A DNA stretch of 64,000 bases from an uncultured Devosia sp. (GTDB taxonomy: Bacteria; Pseudomonadota; Alphaproteobacteria; Rhizobiales; Devosiaceae), in assembly GCF_946479885.1 (NCBI RefSeq), contig NZ_CAMLHM010000004.1:1-64000 (forward strand), read 5' to 3'. A program made the translations under genes and the position numbers. Shown piece after piece: positions 38,969 to 47,619 of the stretch; within the stretch, counting starts at the first letter, position 1, and every line of letters begins with the position of its first letter. The notes beneath the pieces are model-generated. The model was not told the origin of the DNA. It saw nothing but the letters and a program-made list of their open reading frames with translations, and searched no databases.

Positions 38969-39475
38969 ATGACTGACGCCCGCGCCGCTCTCGACGCCCT
39001 GCTTGCCGAACTGGACATCACCCCGGTCGCCATCGAGCATCCCCCCGTTCACACGGTCGAAGAGGCCCTGCCCTATTGGAGCGCCCTCGAAGGCGTCCAC
39101 ACCAAGAACCTGCTGCTCAAGGGCGCCAAGGGTGGTCTCTGGCTGGTCTGCGTTCCCACCGATCGTCGCCTCGATCTCAAGGCGCTTGCCACCCATGTCG
39201 GCGCCAAGAAATTCTCCTTTGCCAGCGGCGAGACGCTGCTCGAGGCGCTGAGCGTGGTTCAGGGTTCGGTCAGCCCGCTGGCGCTGATCAACGACAAAGC
39301 CCAGGCCGTGCAGCTGGTGCTCGCCGCCGACATGATGAGCAAGCCCCGCATCACGGTGCATCCGCTGGTCAATACGGCCACCGTTTCCCTCACAAGCGCG
39401 GAACTGCTCAAATTCGTCGCCGCAACCGGCCACCGGGCGGAGATTGTCGATTTCGACCGTCTTCCCGTCAGCTGA
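38969..39475 (+). CDS. Prolyl-tRNA deacylase/editing protein (YbaK/ProX type)
   Basis: The 168-residue protein belongs to the YbaK/INS-domain family, with AIEHPPVHTVEEA, HTKNLLLKGAKGGLWLVC and the GSVSPLALIND loop, as in free-standing Ala-tRNA(Pro) deacylases. It clears mischarged tRNA and has no direct link to betaine use. ATG at 38969 lies 22 bp after folC, so the two may share a message. It is convergent with the following regulator, with only 3 bp between stops. Confidence 0.9.
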   Translation: MTDARAALDALLAELDITPVAIEHPPVHTVEEALPYWSALEGVHTKNLLLKGAKGGLWLVCVPTDRRLDLKALATHVGAKKFSFASGETLLEALSVVQGSVSPLALINDKAQAVQLVLAADMMSKPRITVHPLVNTATVSLTSAELLKFVAATGHRAEIVDFDRLPVS

Positions 39476-39478
39476 GGG

Positions 39479-40435
39479 CTACACCGCCGCCTTGCGCTCG
39501 TTGCTGGGCGTATGGCCGAAATGGTCGAGATAGCTCTGCGAAAAGTATGACGCCGAGCTGAAGCCGCTGGCCATAGCGACATCCAGAATCGGCATGCGCG
39601 TCTGCCGGAGCAACTGGCAGGCGTGATCGAGCCGGATCTTTATGTAATGCCGGTTCGGCGACGTCCCCAGATGCTTGAGGAACAGCCGCTCGAGCTGCCG
39701 TGGCGAGACGCCCACGCTGCGGGCGAACTCCTCCATGGTCTGCGGTCGGTCGATCGCGCGCTGCATCAGCGCGATGACGCGCAGCAGCTTGGGATCGGCA
39801 ACGCCCAGTCGTGTGCGCATATCCATGCGCTGCCGTTCGCTGGCCTCGCGCACCCGGTGCAGGATGAGCTGATCGGTGACCGCCGTTGCGACGACCTCGC
39901 CGTGGTCACGCTTGATCAGCGACAACATCATGTCGGCGGCGGCCACGCCGCCCGCGCAGGTGAAGCGGTCGCGGTCGATCTCGAACAGCTCGTCGCCAAT
40001 ATCGAGATCGGGGAAATCCGCCTGAATGCCGGGCCTGTTTTCCCAATGGATGGTGCAGCGGAAGCCGTCGAGCAATCCGGCCTTGGCAAGCACATAGGTG
40101 CCGGTACACACCGCTCCGAGCTCCGCACCAAACTTGTTCAGCCGCCGCACGACCGTGATGAGATCGCGGTGGTCGACCAGTTGCACGTCCACACCTGCGC
40201 AAACGACCACTGCGTCCATATTGGGCGCGTCGCGAAACGACCTGTCGACGCCGACAGCCACGCCGTTGGAGGCCACGGCGGTCTTGCCGTCGGCAGAATA
40301 CAAATGCCAGGCATAGAGCGGCCTGCCGGTCGCCCGATTGGCCAGTCGCAATGCCTCGATCGCGGCCGTAAAGGCGATCATGGAGAACTGTTCGGTGAGC
40401 ATGAAGCCGAACACCTGCGGACTCGAACGCGGCAC
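39479..40435 (-). CDS. gbdR: GbdR-like GlxA-type AraC-family regulator
   Basis: The protein (318 residues from GTG at 40435) has an N-terminal DJ-1-like domain (SMIAFTAAIEALRLANR, then GAVCTGTYVLAKAGLLDGF) and a C-terminal AraC domain (EEFARSVGVSPRQLERLFL, SGFSSASYFSQSYLDHFG). GbdR activates betaine demethylation genes in Pseudomonas when betaine or dimethylglycine is present. It is divergent from gbcA. The frame also opens at ATG 40489 or TTG 40492, but the GTG has GGGGG 5 bp upstream, and the longer form would cover the likely operator at 40451-40482. The symbol follows similarity and place. Confidence 0.82.
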   Translation of the reverse strand: MPRSSPQVFGFMLTEQFSMIAFTAAIEALRLANRATGRPLYAWHLYSADGKTAVASNGVAVGVDRSFRDAPNMDAVVVCAGVDVQLVDHRDLITVVRRLNKFGAELGAVCTGTYVLAKAGLLDGFRCTIHWENRPGIQADFPDLDIGDELFEIDRDRFTCAGGVAAADMMLSLIKRDHGEVVATAVTDQLILHRVREASERQRMDMRTRLGVADPKLLRVIALMQRAIDRPQTMEEFARSVGVSPRQLERLFLKHLGTSPNRHYIKIRLDHACQLLRQTRMPILDVAMASGFSSASYFSQSYLDHFGHTPSNERKAAV

Positions 40436-40450
40436 ATCAGCCCCCGGCAA

Positions 40451-40482
40451 GATAATGTCGCAAAATCTAAAGCAGCTGTCGC
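40451..40482 (+). promoter_or_regulatory. Candidate AraC-type site in the gbcA promoter
   Basis: GATAATGTCGCAA (40451-40463) is the same 13-base core as in the sox promoter. A second TGTCGC at 40477-40482 lies exactly 21 bp after the first (40456-40461), a two-turn direct repeat typical of AraC-family sites. It precedes gbcA by 67 bp and the regulator start by 16 bp. Confidence 0.58.
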
Positions 40483-40548
40483 CCTGCATCAAGACAAAGC
40501 GGCAAAAAGCGAGGACGCTGCCCTTATCTCGGTTGAGGAGAGATCTGC

Positions 40549-41805
40549 ATGCTCAATAAGGCCCCCACACTGGAAGCGCTCGTCCATGGTCGCAAGCCCG
40601 GCCATAGTCTTGATGCGCCCTTCTACACCTCGCCCGAGGTGTTCGAGGCCGATATGGAAGCCATCTTCTATCGGCACTGGATCTATGTCGGCGTCGAGCC
40701 CGACGTGCCGGAGCCGGGCGATGTCGCCACCGTCAATATCGGCAAGGCCTCGGTCCTCATCATCCGCGACGACGACAATGAAATCCGCGCTTTCCACAAT
40801 GTGTGCCGCCATCGTGGTGCCCGCCTGATCGACGAGGAAAAGGCCACGGTCGGCAACCTCGTCTGCCGCTACCACTCGTGGACCTATGGCCTGGACGGCC
40901 GCCTGATGCATGCGCCGCATATGGGCGCCGATTTCGATGCCTCCTGCAAGGGCCTCAAGCCCGTGCATCTGCGCTCGCTCGAAGGCCTGCTCTTCATCTG
41001 CCTCGCCGAAAATCCGCCTGAGGATTTCGACGACGTTGCCGCCCGCATGGGGCCCTATATCGCCCCCCACAAGGTGCGCGAAACCAAGATTGCCTACCAG
41101 AGCGACCTGATCGAGAAGGGCAACTGGAAGCTGACCATCGAAAACAACCGCGAATGCTACCACTGCGAGGCCAACCATCCCGAGCTGACGGTGCCGCTGT
41201 TTGCCTATGGCTTCGGCTTCGCGCCCGAGGAGATGGACCCGCTCGACCTCGAAAATGCCCAGCGCTACGACGCCCTGCGCAAGACCAGCCATGCCGAGTG
41301 GGAAAGCATGGGCCTGCCCTCTCGCGAAATCGAGGAGCTCGATAGCCGCGTCACCGGCTTCCGCACCGAGCGCCTGCCGCTCGACGGCAACGGCGAGAGC
41401 CACACCATGGATACCCGCGCTGCCTGCCGCATTCCGCTGGGCGCCTTCACCAATGCCAAGCTGGGCGGCCTGTCCTTCTGGACCCAGCCCAATTCCTGGC
41501 ACCATTTCCTGGGTGATCACATCGTCACCTTCTCGTCGCTGCCGTTGGACGAGGGGCATACCCTGGTGCGCACCAAGTGGCTGGTGAACAAGGACGCCGT
41601 GGAAGGCGTCGACTACGACATTGCCAACCTCATCGAGGTGTGGACGGCCACCAACCAGCAGGATGCGGCGCTGGTGGAAATGTGCCAGCGCGGCGCCGAG
41701 AACCCCGCCTATGAGCCCGGCCCATACTCCCCCAATACCGAGATGCTGGTGGAGAAATTCCAGCGCTGGTACATCGGCCGCATGGCCGCACATCTGGGTG
41801 CCTGA
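40549..41805 (+). CDS. gbcA: Glycine betaine demethylase, Rieske oxygenase subunit
   Basis: The 418-residue Rieske nonheme-iron oxygenase binds its [2Fe-2S] through Cys86, His88, Cys106 and His109 (CRHRG and CRYHSW) and the iron through His205 and His210 (NRECYHCEANHPEL) plus a later acidic residue. GbcA turns glycine betaine into dimethylglycine and formaldehyde using O2. Pairing with gbcB (2 bp apart) and a GbdR-like regulator supports betaine; the related stachydrine demethylase is the main alternative. GAGGAGAG precedes the ATG. Confidence 0.92.
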   Translation: MLNKAPTLEALVHGRKPGHSLDAPFYTSPEVFEADMEAIFYRHWIYVGVEPDVPEPGDVATVNIGKASVLIIRDDDNEIRAFHNVCRHRGARLIDEEKATVGNLVCRYHSWTYGLDGRLMHAPHMGADFDASCKGLKPVHLRSLEGLLFICLAENPPEDFDDVAARMGPYIAPHKVRETKIAYQSDLIEKGNWKLTIENNRECYHCEANHPELTVPLFAYGFGFAPEEMDPLDLENAQRYDALRKTSHAEWESMGLPSREIEELDSRVTGFRTERLPLDGNGESHTMDTRAACRIPLGAFTNAKLGGLSFWTQPNSWHHFLGDHIVTFSSLPLDEGHTLVRTKWLVNKDAVEGVDYDIANLIEVWTATNQQDAALVEMCQRGAENPAYEPGPYSPNTEMLVEKFQRWYIGRMAAHLGA

Positions 41806-41807
41806 GC

Positions 41808-42920
41808 ATGACTTCGTCACTGGGCGACGCGAACCGGCTCGAACTCGCATCCAACCTCTGGGATAGCGAGGCCGACGATACGCTGGTCTGCCGCGCCGTG
41901 CGGCAGGAGACGCATGACGTCAAGACTTTCGTGCTGACGCCGGCCACGCCCGGGCGTTTCAACTTTCAGCCGGGTCAGTTCATGACCTATGCCTTCGAGA
42001 TCGGCGGCGAGACCATCCACCGCTGCTACACCATCTCGGCGGCCCCGACCCGGCCCAACGCCATTTCGCTCACGGTCAAGCGCGTGCCGAATGGACCGGT
42101 CTCCAACTGGCTGCATGACAATCTCAAGCCCGGCATGTCGGTCAAGGCGCTGGGGCCGATGGGGAGCTTTACCTGCTTCGCCCACCCGGCATCGCGCTAC
42201 CTCTTCCTGTCGGGCGGCAGCGGCATCACCCCGCTGATGTCCATGGCGCGGACCTATCACGACCTTGCCGAGCCCAAGGACATCGTTTTCGTCCACTCGG
42301 CCCGCACGGTGACCGACATCATTTTCCGCGAGGAACTGGAGTTGATGGCGCGAATGTCGCCCAGCTTCAAGTTCGTGCCGATCTGCGAGGCAGCCAACCC
42401 ACTGGCGGCCTATAGCGGGCTGACGGGCCGCCTGTCGCTGGACCAGATCAAGCTGATCGCACCGGACTTCATGAACCGCGAAATCTTCGTCTGCGGCCCG
42501 CCACCCTACATGGCCGCGGTGCGCAAGATGCTCGACGACGCGGGCTTCGACATGAAGCACCACCACGAGGAAAGCTTCAACTTCGAAACCCTGTCCGCCG
42601 CCGAACAGGCCGAGGCGATCGAGGGCGAAATCGCGCTCGACGCGCCGGAGACGGTCAGGACGTTCAAGGTCGAATTCACCAAGACCCGCCGCAGCATCGA
42701 CGTCCCTGATAATATGACGGTGCTCGAGGCAGCAAAGCGCGCCGGGATGCGGCTGCCCTCTTCCTGCACCCAGGGATTGTGTGGCACCTGCAAGTCCAAG
42801 AAGGTTTCGGGCACGATCGAGATGAACCACCAGGGTGGTATCCGTCAGCGCGAAATCGACGCCGGCATGATGCTGCTGTGCTGTTCCAAGCCCACCAGCG
42901 ACCTGGTGATCGAACGCTAG
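41808..42920 (+). CDS. gbcB: Glycine betaine demethylase, reductase subunit
   Basis: The 370-residue iron-sulfur flavoprotein has an FAD domain (HRCYTISAAPT), an NAD domain (FLSGGSGITPLMSMAR, later REIFVCGPPPYMAAVRKML) and a C-terminal plant-type [2Fe-2S] ferredoxin domain (LPSSCTQGLCGTCKSKK with a last Cys in LLCC). It passes electrons from NAD(P)H to GbcA. It lies 2 bp after gbcA, so translation is coupled. Confidence 0.93.
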   Translation: MTSSLGDANRLELASNLWDSEADDTLVCRAVRQETHDVKTFVLTPATPGRFNFQPGQFMTYAFEIGGETIHRCYTISAAPTRPNAISLTVKRVPNGPVSNWLHDNLKPGMSVKALGPMGSFTCFAHPASRYLFLSGGSGITPLMSMARTYHDLAEPKDIVFVHSARTVTDIIFREELELMARMSPSFKFVPICEAANPLAAYSGLTGRLSLDQIKLIAPDFMNREIFVCGPPPYMAAVRKMLDDAGFDMKHHHEESFNFETLSAAEQAEAIEGEIALDAPETVRTFKVEFTKTRRSIDVPDNMTVLEAAKRAGMRLPSSCTQGLCGTCKSKKVSGTIEMNHQGGIRQREIDAGMMLLCCSKPTSDLVIER

Positions 42921-42932
42921 ATCGGAATCCAC

Positions 42933-44162
42933 TTGTCCAACCCGTCCGACGCGAAGTCACCGTACCTGCTTCTGTCGGCGCTGTTGATCAGCGAAGTCCT
43001 GTTCGTCACCGGCTATGGCCTGCAGCTGATGCTGCTGCCTATTCGCGGCGGCATGGAAGGGTTCTCGGCAATCGATTTGGGCCTCTTGGGCTCCAGTTAC
43101 TATCTCGGCTTCGTCGCGGGCTGCCTGCTCACTCCGCTTTTGCTGAGCCGCGTCGGCCATACGCGCACCTTCGCCGCCCTGGTATCGATTACCGCCGCCG
43201 TGTCGCTCTGCTATCCCATGCTGGCGCAGCCACAATTCTGGGCCCTGCTCCGCTTCATCACCGGCATATGCCTGGCCGGTCTCTACCTCATCATCGAAAG
43301 CTGGATCAACGACCGGGCGACGTCCTCGACACGCGGAACGATGATCTCGATCTACGTCGCTCTGAACTATGTGGCGACCGCCGTCGGACAGATGATGGTG
43401 ACGCTCTACGATACCTCGTCCTTCATGCTGTTCTCGGTCGCGTCGATCGTCATTTCCAGTGCCGCCGTGCCGCTGGCGCTGTCGCGTTCGCCGGCGCCAC
43501 AGCCGCCAAAGCTGGTGCGACTTCGCCCCCTGCATCTGTTCAAGCTGTCGCCGGCGGGCACCACGGCCATCTTCCTGCTTGGCCTGGCCACCAGCGCGCT
43601 GTGGGCCCTCGGCCCGGTCTTTGCGCTCGCCAAGACGGGTGACCTGGCGTCGGCGGCCCAGTTCATGAGCGCCGTCGTGGCCGGCGGTGCCCTGGCCCAA
43701 TGGCCGCTGGGCAAGCTGTCGGATCGGTTCGACCGCCGCCACGTGCTGATCGGGATTACCCTGGCGGCATCGATCGCCTGCGTGACCGTCGCCATCCTGC
43801 CCCAGCTGGGCGGGCCCTGGCTTATCGTCGCGGCCCTGTTTGGAGCGACTATCCTGCCCAGCTATGCCGTCGCCTCGGCCCATGTTTTCGACGTGGCCGA
43901 CCGCAGCGAGTATGTGCAGGTCTCCGGTGGGCTGCTTCTGCTCTATGGCATCGGCTCCACCCTCGGGCCATCGCTGGCCGCGGTGGCCGTGGAGTGGTTT
44001 GGGCCCTCCTCGCTCGCCGTCTTCATTGCGCTTGTGCAACTCACCATCGTCGCCTTTGTCGTCGCACGGATGCGGCTCAACAAGGCGCAGGTCGTTGAGG
44101 CGAAGCGAACGTTCGACGCTACTGCCGCTGCGCCAGTGGGCCTCTTCAGTCGCAAGCCGTAA
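42933..44162 (+). CDS. MFS transporter (YcaD-like) of unknown substrate
   Basis: The 409-residue protein has 12 predicted membrane segments, with a GRxxDRxxRR-like loop (LGKLSDRFDRRHVLIG) between segments 8 and 9 region and ESWINDRATSSTRG in the first half, as in YcaD/YfkF-type members. The start is TTG at 42933, 12 bp after gbcB, so it is probably the third gene of the gbc operon. A role in exporting or importing a betaine-derived compound is only inferred. Confidence 0.85.
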   Translation: MSNPSDAKSPYLLLSALLISEVLFVTGYGLQLMLLPIRGGMEGFSAIDLGLLGSSYYLGFVAGCLLTPLLLSRVGHTRTFAALVSITAAVSLCYPMLAQPQFWALLRFITGICLAGLYLIIESWINDRATSSTRGTMISIYVALNYVATAVGQMMVTLYDTSSFMLFSVASIVISSAAVPLALSRSPAPQPPKLVRLRPLHLFKLSPAGTTAIFLLGLATSALWALGPVFALAKTGDLASAAQFMSAVVAGGALAQWPLGKLSDRFDRRHVLIGITLAASIACVTVAILPQLGGPWLIVAALFGATILPSYAVASAHVFDVADRSEYVQVSGGLLLLYGIGSTLGPSLAAVAVEWFGPSSLAVFIALVQLTIVAFVVARMRLNKAQVVEAKRTFDATAAAPVGLFSRKP

Positions 44163-44584
44163 GACCCCGGTTGTCTGCCGCACCAGTGATCGAGACCCGG
44201 CAGGTCCATGCCGGCGGCTATGTCTCGAAACAACCGCGCAGGTGTCGCACCAATCCTATTTTCTTCCCCTCCCGCCGTTAAGCTCAACCCAAGCAGCAAG
44301 CACGGCCGCGAAAAGGGATATCCCGAATTCTCAGCCCACTAGCCAGGACTTCTGGCCTTGGAGCCATTCAGAGCTTGCTCTCGACCGCCGTCAGGCGGGC
44401 GACCGCAACAGAATTGCCAGGCTTGCTGCCCGCGGCGCATCGGCGCTTCCAACGAGCCGGAGAAAAATCCGGCCACCGATACCTAGGAGGAGCTAGCCGG
44501 GATGCGATCCCCACTCGGCAAGTCCATAGAAGCGGGATCTCGTGTGGCGGCGCTCCGGTCTGTCCGGCGTCGTGGGAGAAAGCA
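44163..44584. other. Long leader region before the betaine ABC operon
   Basis: These 422 bp separate the MFS gene from the binding-protein gene. They hold a possible AraC-type direct repeat (TGTCTC at 44221, TGTCGC at 44243, 22 bp apart), a small hairpin CCGGA/TCCGG near 44460, and a 28-codon upstream frame (44502-44588). No convincing protein gene was seen apart from that short frame. Confidence 0.5.
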
Positions 44585-44588
44585 ATGA
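44502..44588 (+). CDS. Possible 28-residue leader peptide before the binding-protein gene
   Basis: ATG at 44502 is preceded by a perfect AGGAGG (44485-44490, 11 bp spacing). The frame encodes an Arg-rich 28-residue peptide (starting MRSPLGKSIEAG) and ends with a TGA overlapping the ATG of the next gene (ATGA at 44585-44588). This layout would allow translational coupling. No homology is recognised and the binding-protein gene has its own GGGAGA, so it may be chance. Confidence 0.3.
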   Translation: MRSPLGKSIEAGSRVAALRSVRRRGRKQ

Positions 44589-45589
44589 AGCATTCCATCA
44601 AACTGACCTGTCTCGCCCTCGGTCTGGCGACCATGGGTTCTGCTGCCGTGTATGCCCAGGACTGCAGCGACGTGACCATCGCGTCGATGAACTGGCAGAG
44701 CGCGGAGGTTCTTGCGAGCCTCGACAAGTTCATCCTCGAGGTTGGCTATGGCTGCACTGTTTCGGTCATTTCTGGCGACACCGTCCCCACCCTGACCTCC
44801 ATGGCGGAGCGCGGCCAGCCCGACATTGCTCCGGAAGCCTGGGTGGATCTCGTTCCCGAAGTCATCGGCCGCGGCCTCGAAGAAGGCAAGCTGGTCGCCA
44901 CCGGCGCGGCCTTGTCCGACGGCGCGGTACAGGGCTGGTTCATGCCCCAATACATCGCCGATGCGCATCCTGATATCATCACCATCGGCGACGCCCTCAA
45001 GCATCCCGAGCTTTTCCCGGCCCCCGAAGATGCAAGCAAGGGCGCTGTGTTCAATGGCCCGCAGGGCTGGGGCGGCACCGTCGTCACCACCCAGCTGTTC
45101 AAAGCCTACGGCGCCGAGGCTGCCGGCTTTGAGCTGATCGACACCGGTTCGGCGGCGGGCCTCGACGGCTCCATTGCCCGTGCCTATGAAAACCAGCAGG
45201 GCTGGCTCGGCTATTACTGGGCGCCGACCGCGATCCTTGGTCGCTATCCCATGGTCAAGCTGAACTTCGACGCCGCACACGACGCCGACGAATGGAAGCG
45301 CTGCAATTCCAACGCCGACTGCCCCGATCCCAAGATCAACGAATGGGTCTCCGACAAGGTCCTGACCGTCACCACCACCGCCTTTGCCGAACGCGCCGGC
45401 GAACCGGTCATGACCTATCTGGGCACCCGGTCCTGGTCCAACAAGATCGTCAACAACCTCCTGTCCTGGATGACCGACAACCAGGCGACCGGCGAAGATG
45501 GTGCCAAGTACTTCCTTGAAAACAACAAGGACATCTGGAGCGTCTGGGTCTCGCCAGAGGCCGCCGCAAAGATCGAAGCAGCACTCTAG
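44585..45589 (+). CDS. Glycine betaine/proline-type ABC transporter substrate-binding protein
   Basis: The 334-residue product has a signal peptide (MKHSIKLTCLALGLATMG, cleavage near VYAQ) and a mature start DCSDVTIASMNWQSAEVLA. This type II binder family (OpuAC/ProX) cages quaternary amines with Trp/Tyr residues; RSWSNKIVNNLLSWM near the C-terminus fits that family. It opens a proXWV-like operon that ends in ETF-QO, so it likely brings betaine, carnitine or proline betaine to the catabolic genes. ATG at 44585 follows GGGAGAAAGCA. Confidence 0.9.
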   Translation: MKHSIKLTCLALGLATMGSAAVYAQDCSDVTIASMNWQSAEVLASLDKFILEVGYGCTVSVISGDTVPTLTSMAERGQPDIAPEAWVDLVPEVIGRGLEEGKLVATGAALSDGAVQGWFMPQYIADAHPDIITIGDALKHPELFPAPEDASKGAVFNGPQGWGGTVVTTQLFKAYGAEAAGFELIDTGSAAGLDGSIARAYENQQGWLGYYWAPTAILGRYPMVKLNFDAAHDADEWKRCNSNADCPDPKINEWVSDKVLTVTTTAFAERAGEPVMTYLGTRSWSNKIVNNLLSWMTDNQATGEDGAKYFLENNKDIWSVWVSPEAAAKIEAAL

Positions 45590-45616
45590 GCACATCGCTG
45601 ATCCGAACCTGAAATG

Positions 45617-45644
45617 TCCTGGCGGCTCTTCGGATCCGCCAGGA
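45617..45644 (+). terminator. Stem-loop between binding-protein and permease genes
   Basis: TCCTGGCGG (45617-45625) and CCGCCAGGA (45636-45644) pair perfectly around a 10-nt loop, followed by TTTGAG. As with choX, it probably allows more binding protein than permease. Confidence 0.65.
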
Positions 45645-45678
45645 TTTGAGGGCATCGACAACAGGACGGGGGATCGGA

Positions 45679-46566
45679 ATGGATTGGTTCTGGGCATTTC
45701 CACATTTGGACGATGACAGTCTGCGAACCCTTCGCATGACCGTCGACGACAGCTTTCGCAGCTTCACCCGCGCTTGGGGCGACCCAATCCAGCAAGCCTT
45801 CGAGCCCCTCCGGCTGCTGCTCATCTATGCCGAGCGGCTGCTGCTGAATACGCCGTGGCCCATTTTCATACTCGTCGTCGGCGCGCTGGCGTGGGCGGCC
45901 AGTCGCCAGTGGAAGATCGTTATCGGCTCCGTCGCCACCCTCCTGCTCATCGGCTATTTCGATATGTGGGAAGACACGATGCGGACCATTTCGATGATCC
46001 TGGTCTGCACCCTGATTTCGCTGGTCCTGGGCATTCCGATCGGCATTGCCATGGCGCGCTCGAACCGGGTCCAGCGCGTCATCAGTCCCATCCTGGACGT
46101 CATGCAGACACTGCCGAGCTTCGTCTATCTGATCCCCGTGGTCATGCTGCTGGGTATCGGCCGCGTGCCGGGCCTGCTCGCCGTCGTGATCTACGCCGTG
46201 CCGCCGATCATCCGCCTTACCGACCTGGGCATCCGCCTGGTCAACAAGGAGGTCCTGGAGGCCGCCGACGCGTTCGGATCCTCGCCGTGGCAGAAGCTGA
46301 TCAACGTCCAGTTGCCCCTGGCCATGCCCACCATCATGACCGGTATCAACCAAACCATCATGATGGCACTGGCCATGGTGGTGATCGCTTCGATGATCGG
46401 CGTGGAGGGCCTGGGCCAGCCCGTGCTGCGCGCCATCAACAACCAGTATTTCACCATGGGCATCCTGAACGGATTGGCGATCGTCGGTATCGCCATCATC
46501 TTCGATCGTATCAGCCAGGCTTTCGGGCAACGCATTCAGAAGCATCGGGAGCAGGCGCATGGCTGA
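45679..46566 (+). CDS. proW: Glycine betaine/proline-type ABC transporter permease
   Basis: The 295-residue permease has a long N-terminal amphipathic part and about six membrane segments, with ISPILDVMQTLPSFVYLIP and the coupling loop EAADAFGSSPWQKLINVQLP, as in ProW/OpuAB. ATG at 45679 is chosen since 11 open codons upstream lack a ribosome site. It overlaps the ATPase gene by 8 bp. The symbol is by family, not proof of substrate. Confidence 0.92.
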   Translation: MDWFWAFPHLDDDSLRTLRMTVDDSFRSFTRAWGDPIQQAFEPLRLLLIYAERLLLNTPWPIFILVVGALAWAASRQWKIVIGSVATLLLIGYFDMWEDTMRTISMILVCTLISLVLGIPIGIAMARSNRVQRVISPILDVMQTLPSFVYLIPVVMLLGIGRVPGLLAVVIYAVPPIIRLTDLGIRLVNKEVLEAADAFGSSPWQKLINVQLPLAMPTIMTGINQTIMMALAMVVIASMIGVEGLGQPVLRAINNQYFTMGILNGLAIVGIAIIFDRISQAFGQRIQKHREQAHG

Positions 46567-47599
46567 CGGATCGACGCCCAGCTACGGCATCGAAATCAAG
46601 GGGCTGTCCAAGATCTTCGGCGCCAACCCCGATCGCATCGTGCCGCTGCTGCAGAGCGGCATGAGCAAGAAGGAAATTCTTGAGGACCACAAGCATGTGC
46701 TTGGCCTCAACGACATCAACATCGCAATGCCCGCGGGATGTATCCAGGTCATCATGGGCCTGTCGGGCTCGGGCAAGTCGACGCTGATCCGCCACATCAA
46801 CCGGCTGGTTGACCCCAGCGTCGGCGAAGTGCTCGTCGACGGGGTCGATGTCTGCAAGATGTCGCCCAAGCAATTGCGAGAGTTCCGCCGGCACAAGACG
46901 GCGATGGTGTTTCAGCAGTTTGGTCTGCTGCCCCACCGCAACGTGCTGGAAAATGCGGTTTACGGCCTCGAGCTGCAAGGCGTGCCGCGCAGCAGGCAGG
47001 TGGAAGCCGCCATGCACTGGCTCGAGCGCGTCGGCCTCAAGGGCTTCGAGGAGCGCTATCCCAACCAGCTGTCGGGCGGCATGCAGCAGCGCGTCGGCCT
47101 GGCCCGCGCCCTCGCCAACGATGCCCCTATCCTGCTGATGGACGAGGCCTTTTCCGCCCTTGACCCGCTCATCCGGGTCGACATGCAGTCCATCCTGCTC
47201 GATCTCCAGAAGGAGATCAAAAAGACCATCGTCTTCATCACCCACGATCTTGACGAGGCCCTCCGGCTTGGCGACCGCATCGCCATCCTGCGTGATGGTG
47301 AGGTCATCCAGCAGGGCACCGGGCAGGAAATCGTGCTCCGGCCCGCGGACGAATACATCGCCAAGTTCGTGCATCACGTGAACCGCGGCAAGGTCGTCCA
47401 GATTCAGACGATCATGGATTCCAGCCAGCAGGCCGATACTTCATCCGGCATCGAACTGCCGGCGGAGACGGTACTGGAAAAGGCCGTGTCGGCCCTGCTA
47501 TCGTCTGATAAGCAGGTCGCGGTCGTCGTTGACGACCACGGCGGCAAACTGGGGACAATCACGCTCCAGCAACTGGTTGCAGCCATGGTTGCGAACTGA
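46559..47599 (+). CDS. proV: Glycine betaine/proline-type ABC transporter ATP-binding protein
   Basis: The 346-residue ATPase has Walker A GLSGSGKST, the signature QLSGGMQQRVGLARA, Walker B ILLMDEAFSALDP and FITHDLDEA. The N-terminal region PLLQSGMSKKEIL is typical of ProV. A CBS-like C-terminal part (about residues 290-346, AVVVDDHGGKLGTITL) may regulate transport. It is followed by ETF-QO after 20 bp. Confidence 0.93.
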   Translation: MADGSTPSYGIEIKGLSKIFGANPDRIVPLLQSGMSKKEILEDHKHVLGLNDINIAMPAGCIQVIMGLSGSGKSTLIRHINRLVDPSVGEVLVDGVDVCKMSPKQLREFRRHKTAMVFQQFGLLPHRNVLENAVYGLELQGVPRSRQVEAAMHWLERVGLKGFEERYPNQLSGGMQQRVGLARALANDAPILLMDEAFSALDPLIRVDMQSILLDLQKEIKKTIVFITHDLDEALRLGDRIAILRDGEVIQQGTGQEIVLRPADEYIAKFVHHVNRGKVVQIQTIMDSSQQADTSSGIELPAETVLEKAVSALLSSDKQVAVVVDDHGGKLGTITLQQLVAAMVAN

Positions 47600-47619
47600 A
47601 CGCATTAGGACAAGGCTGA

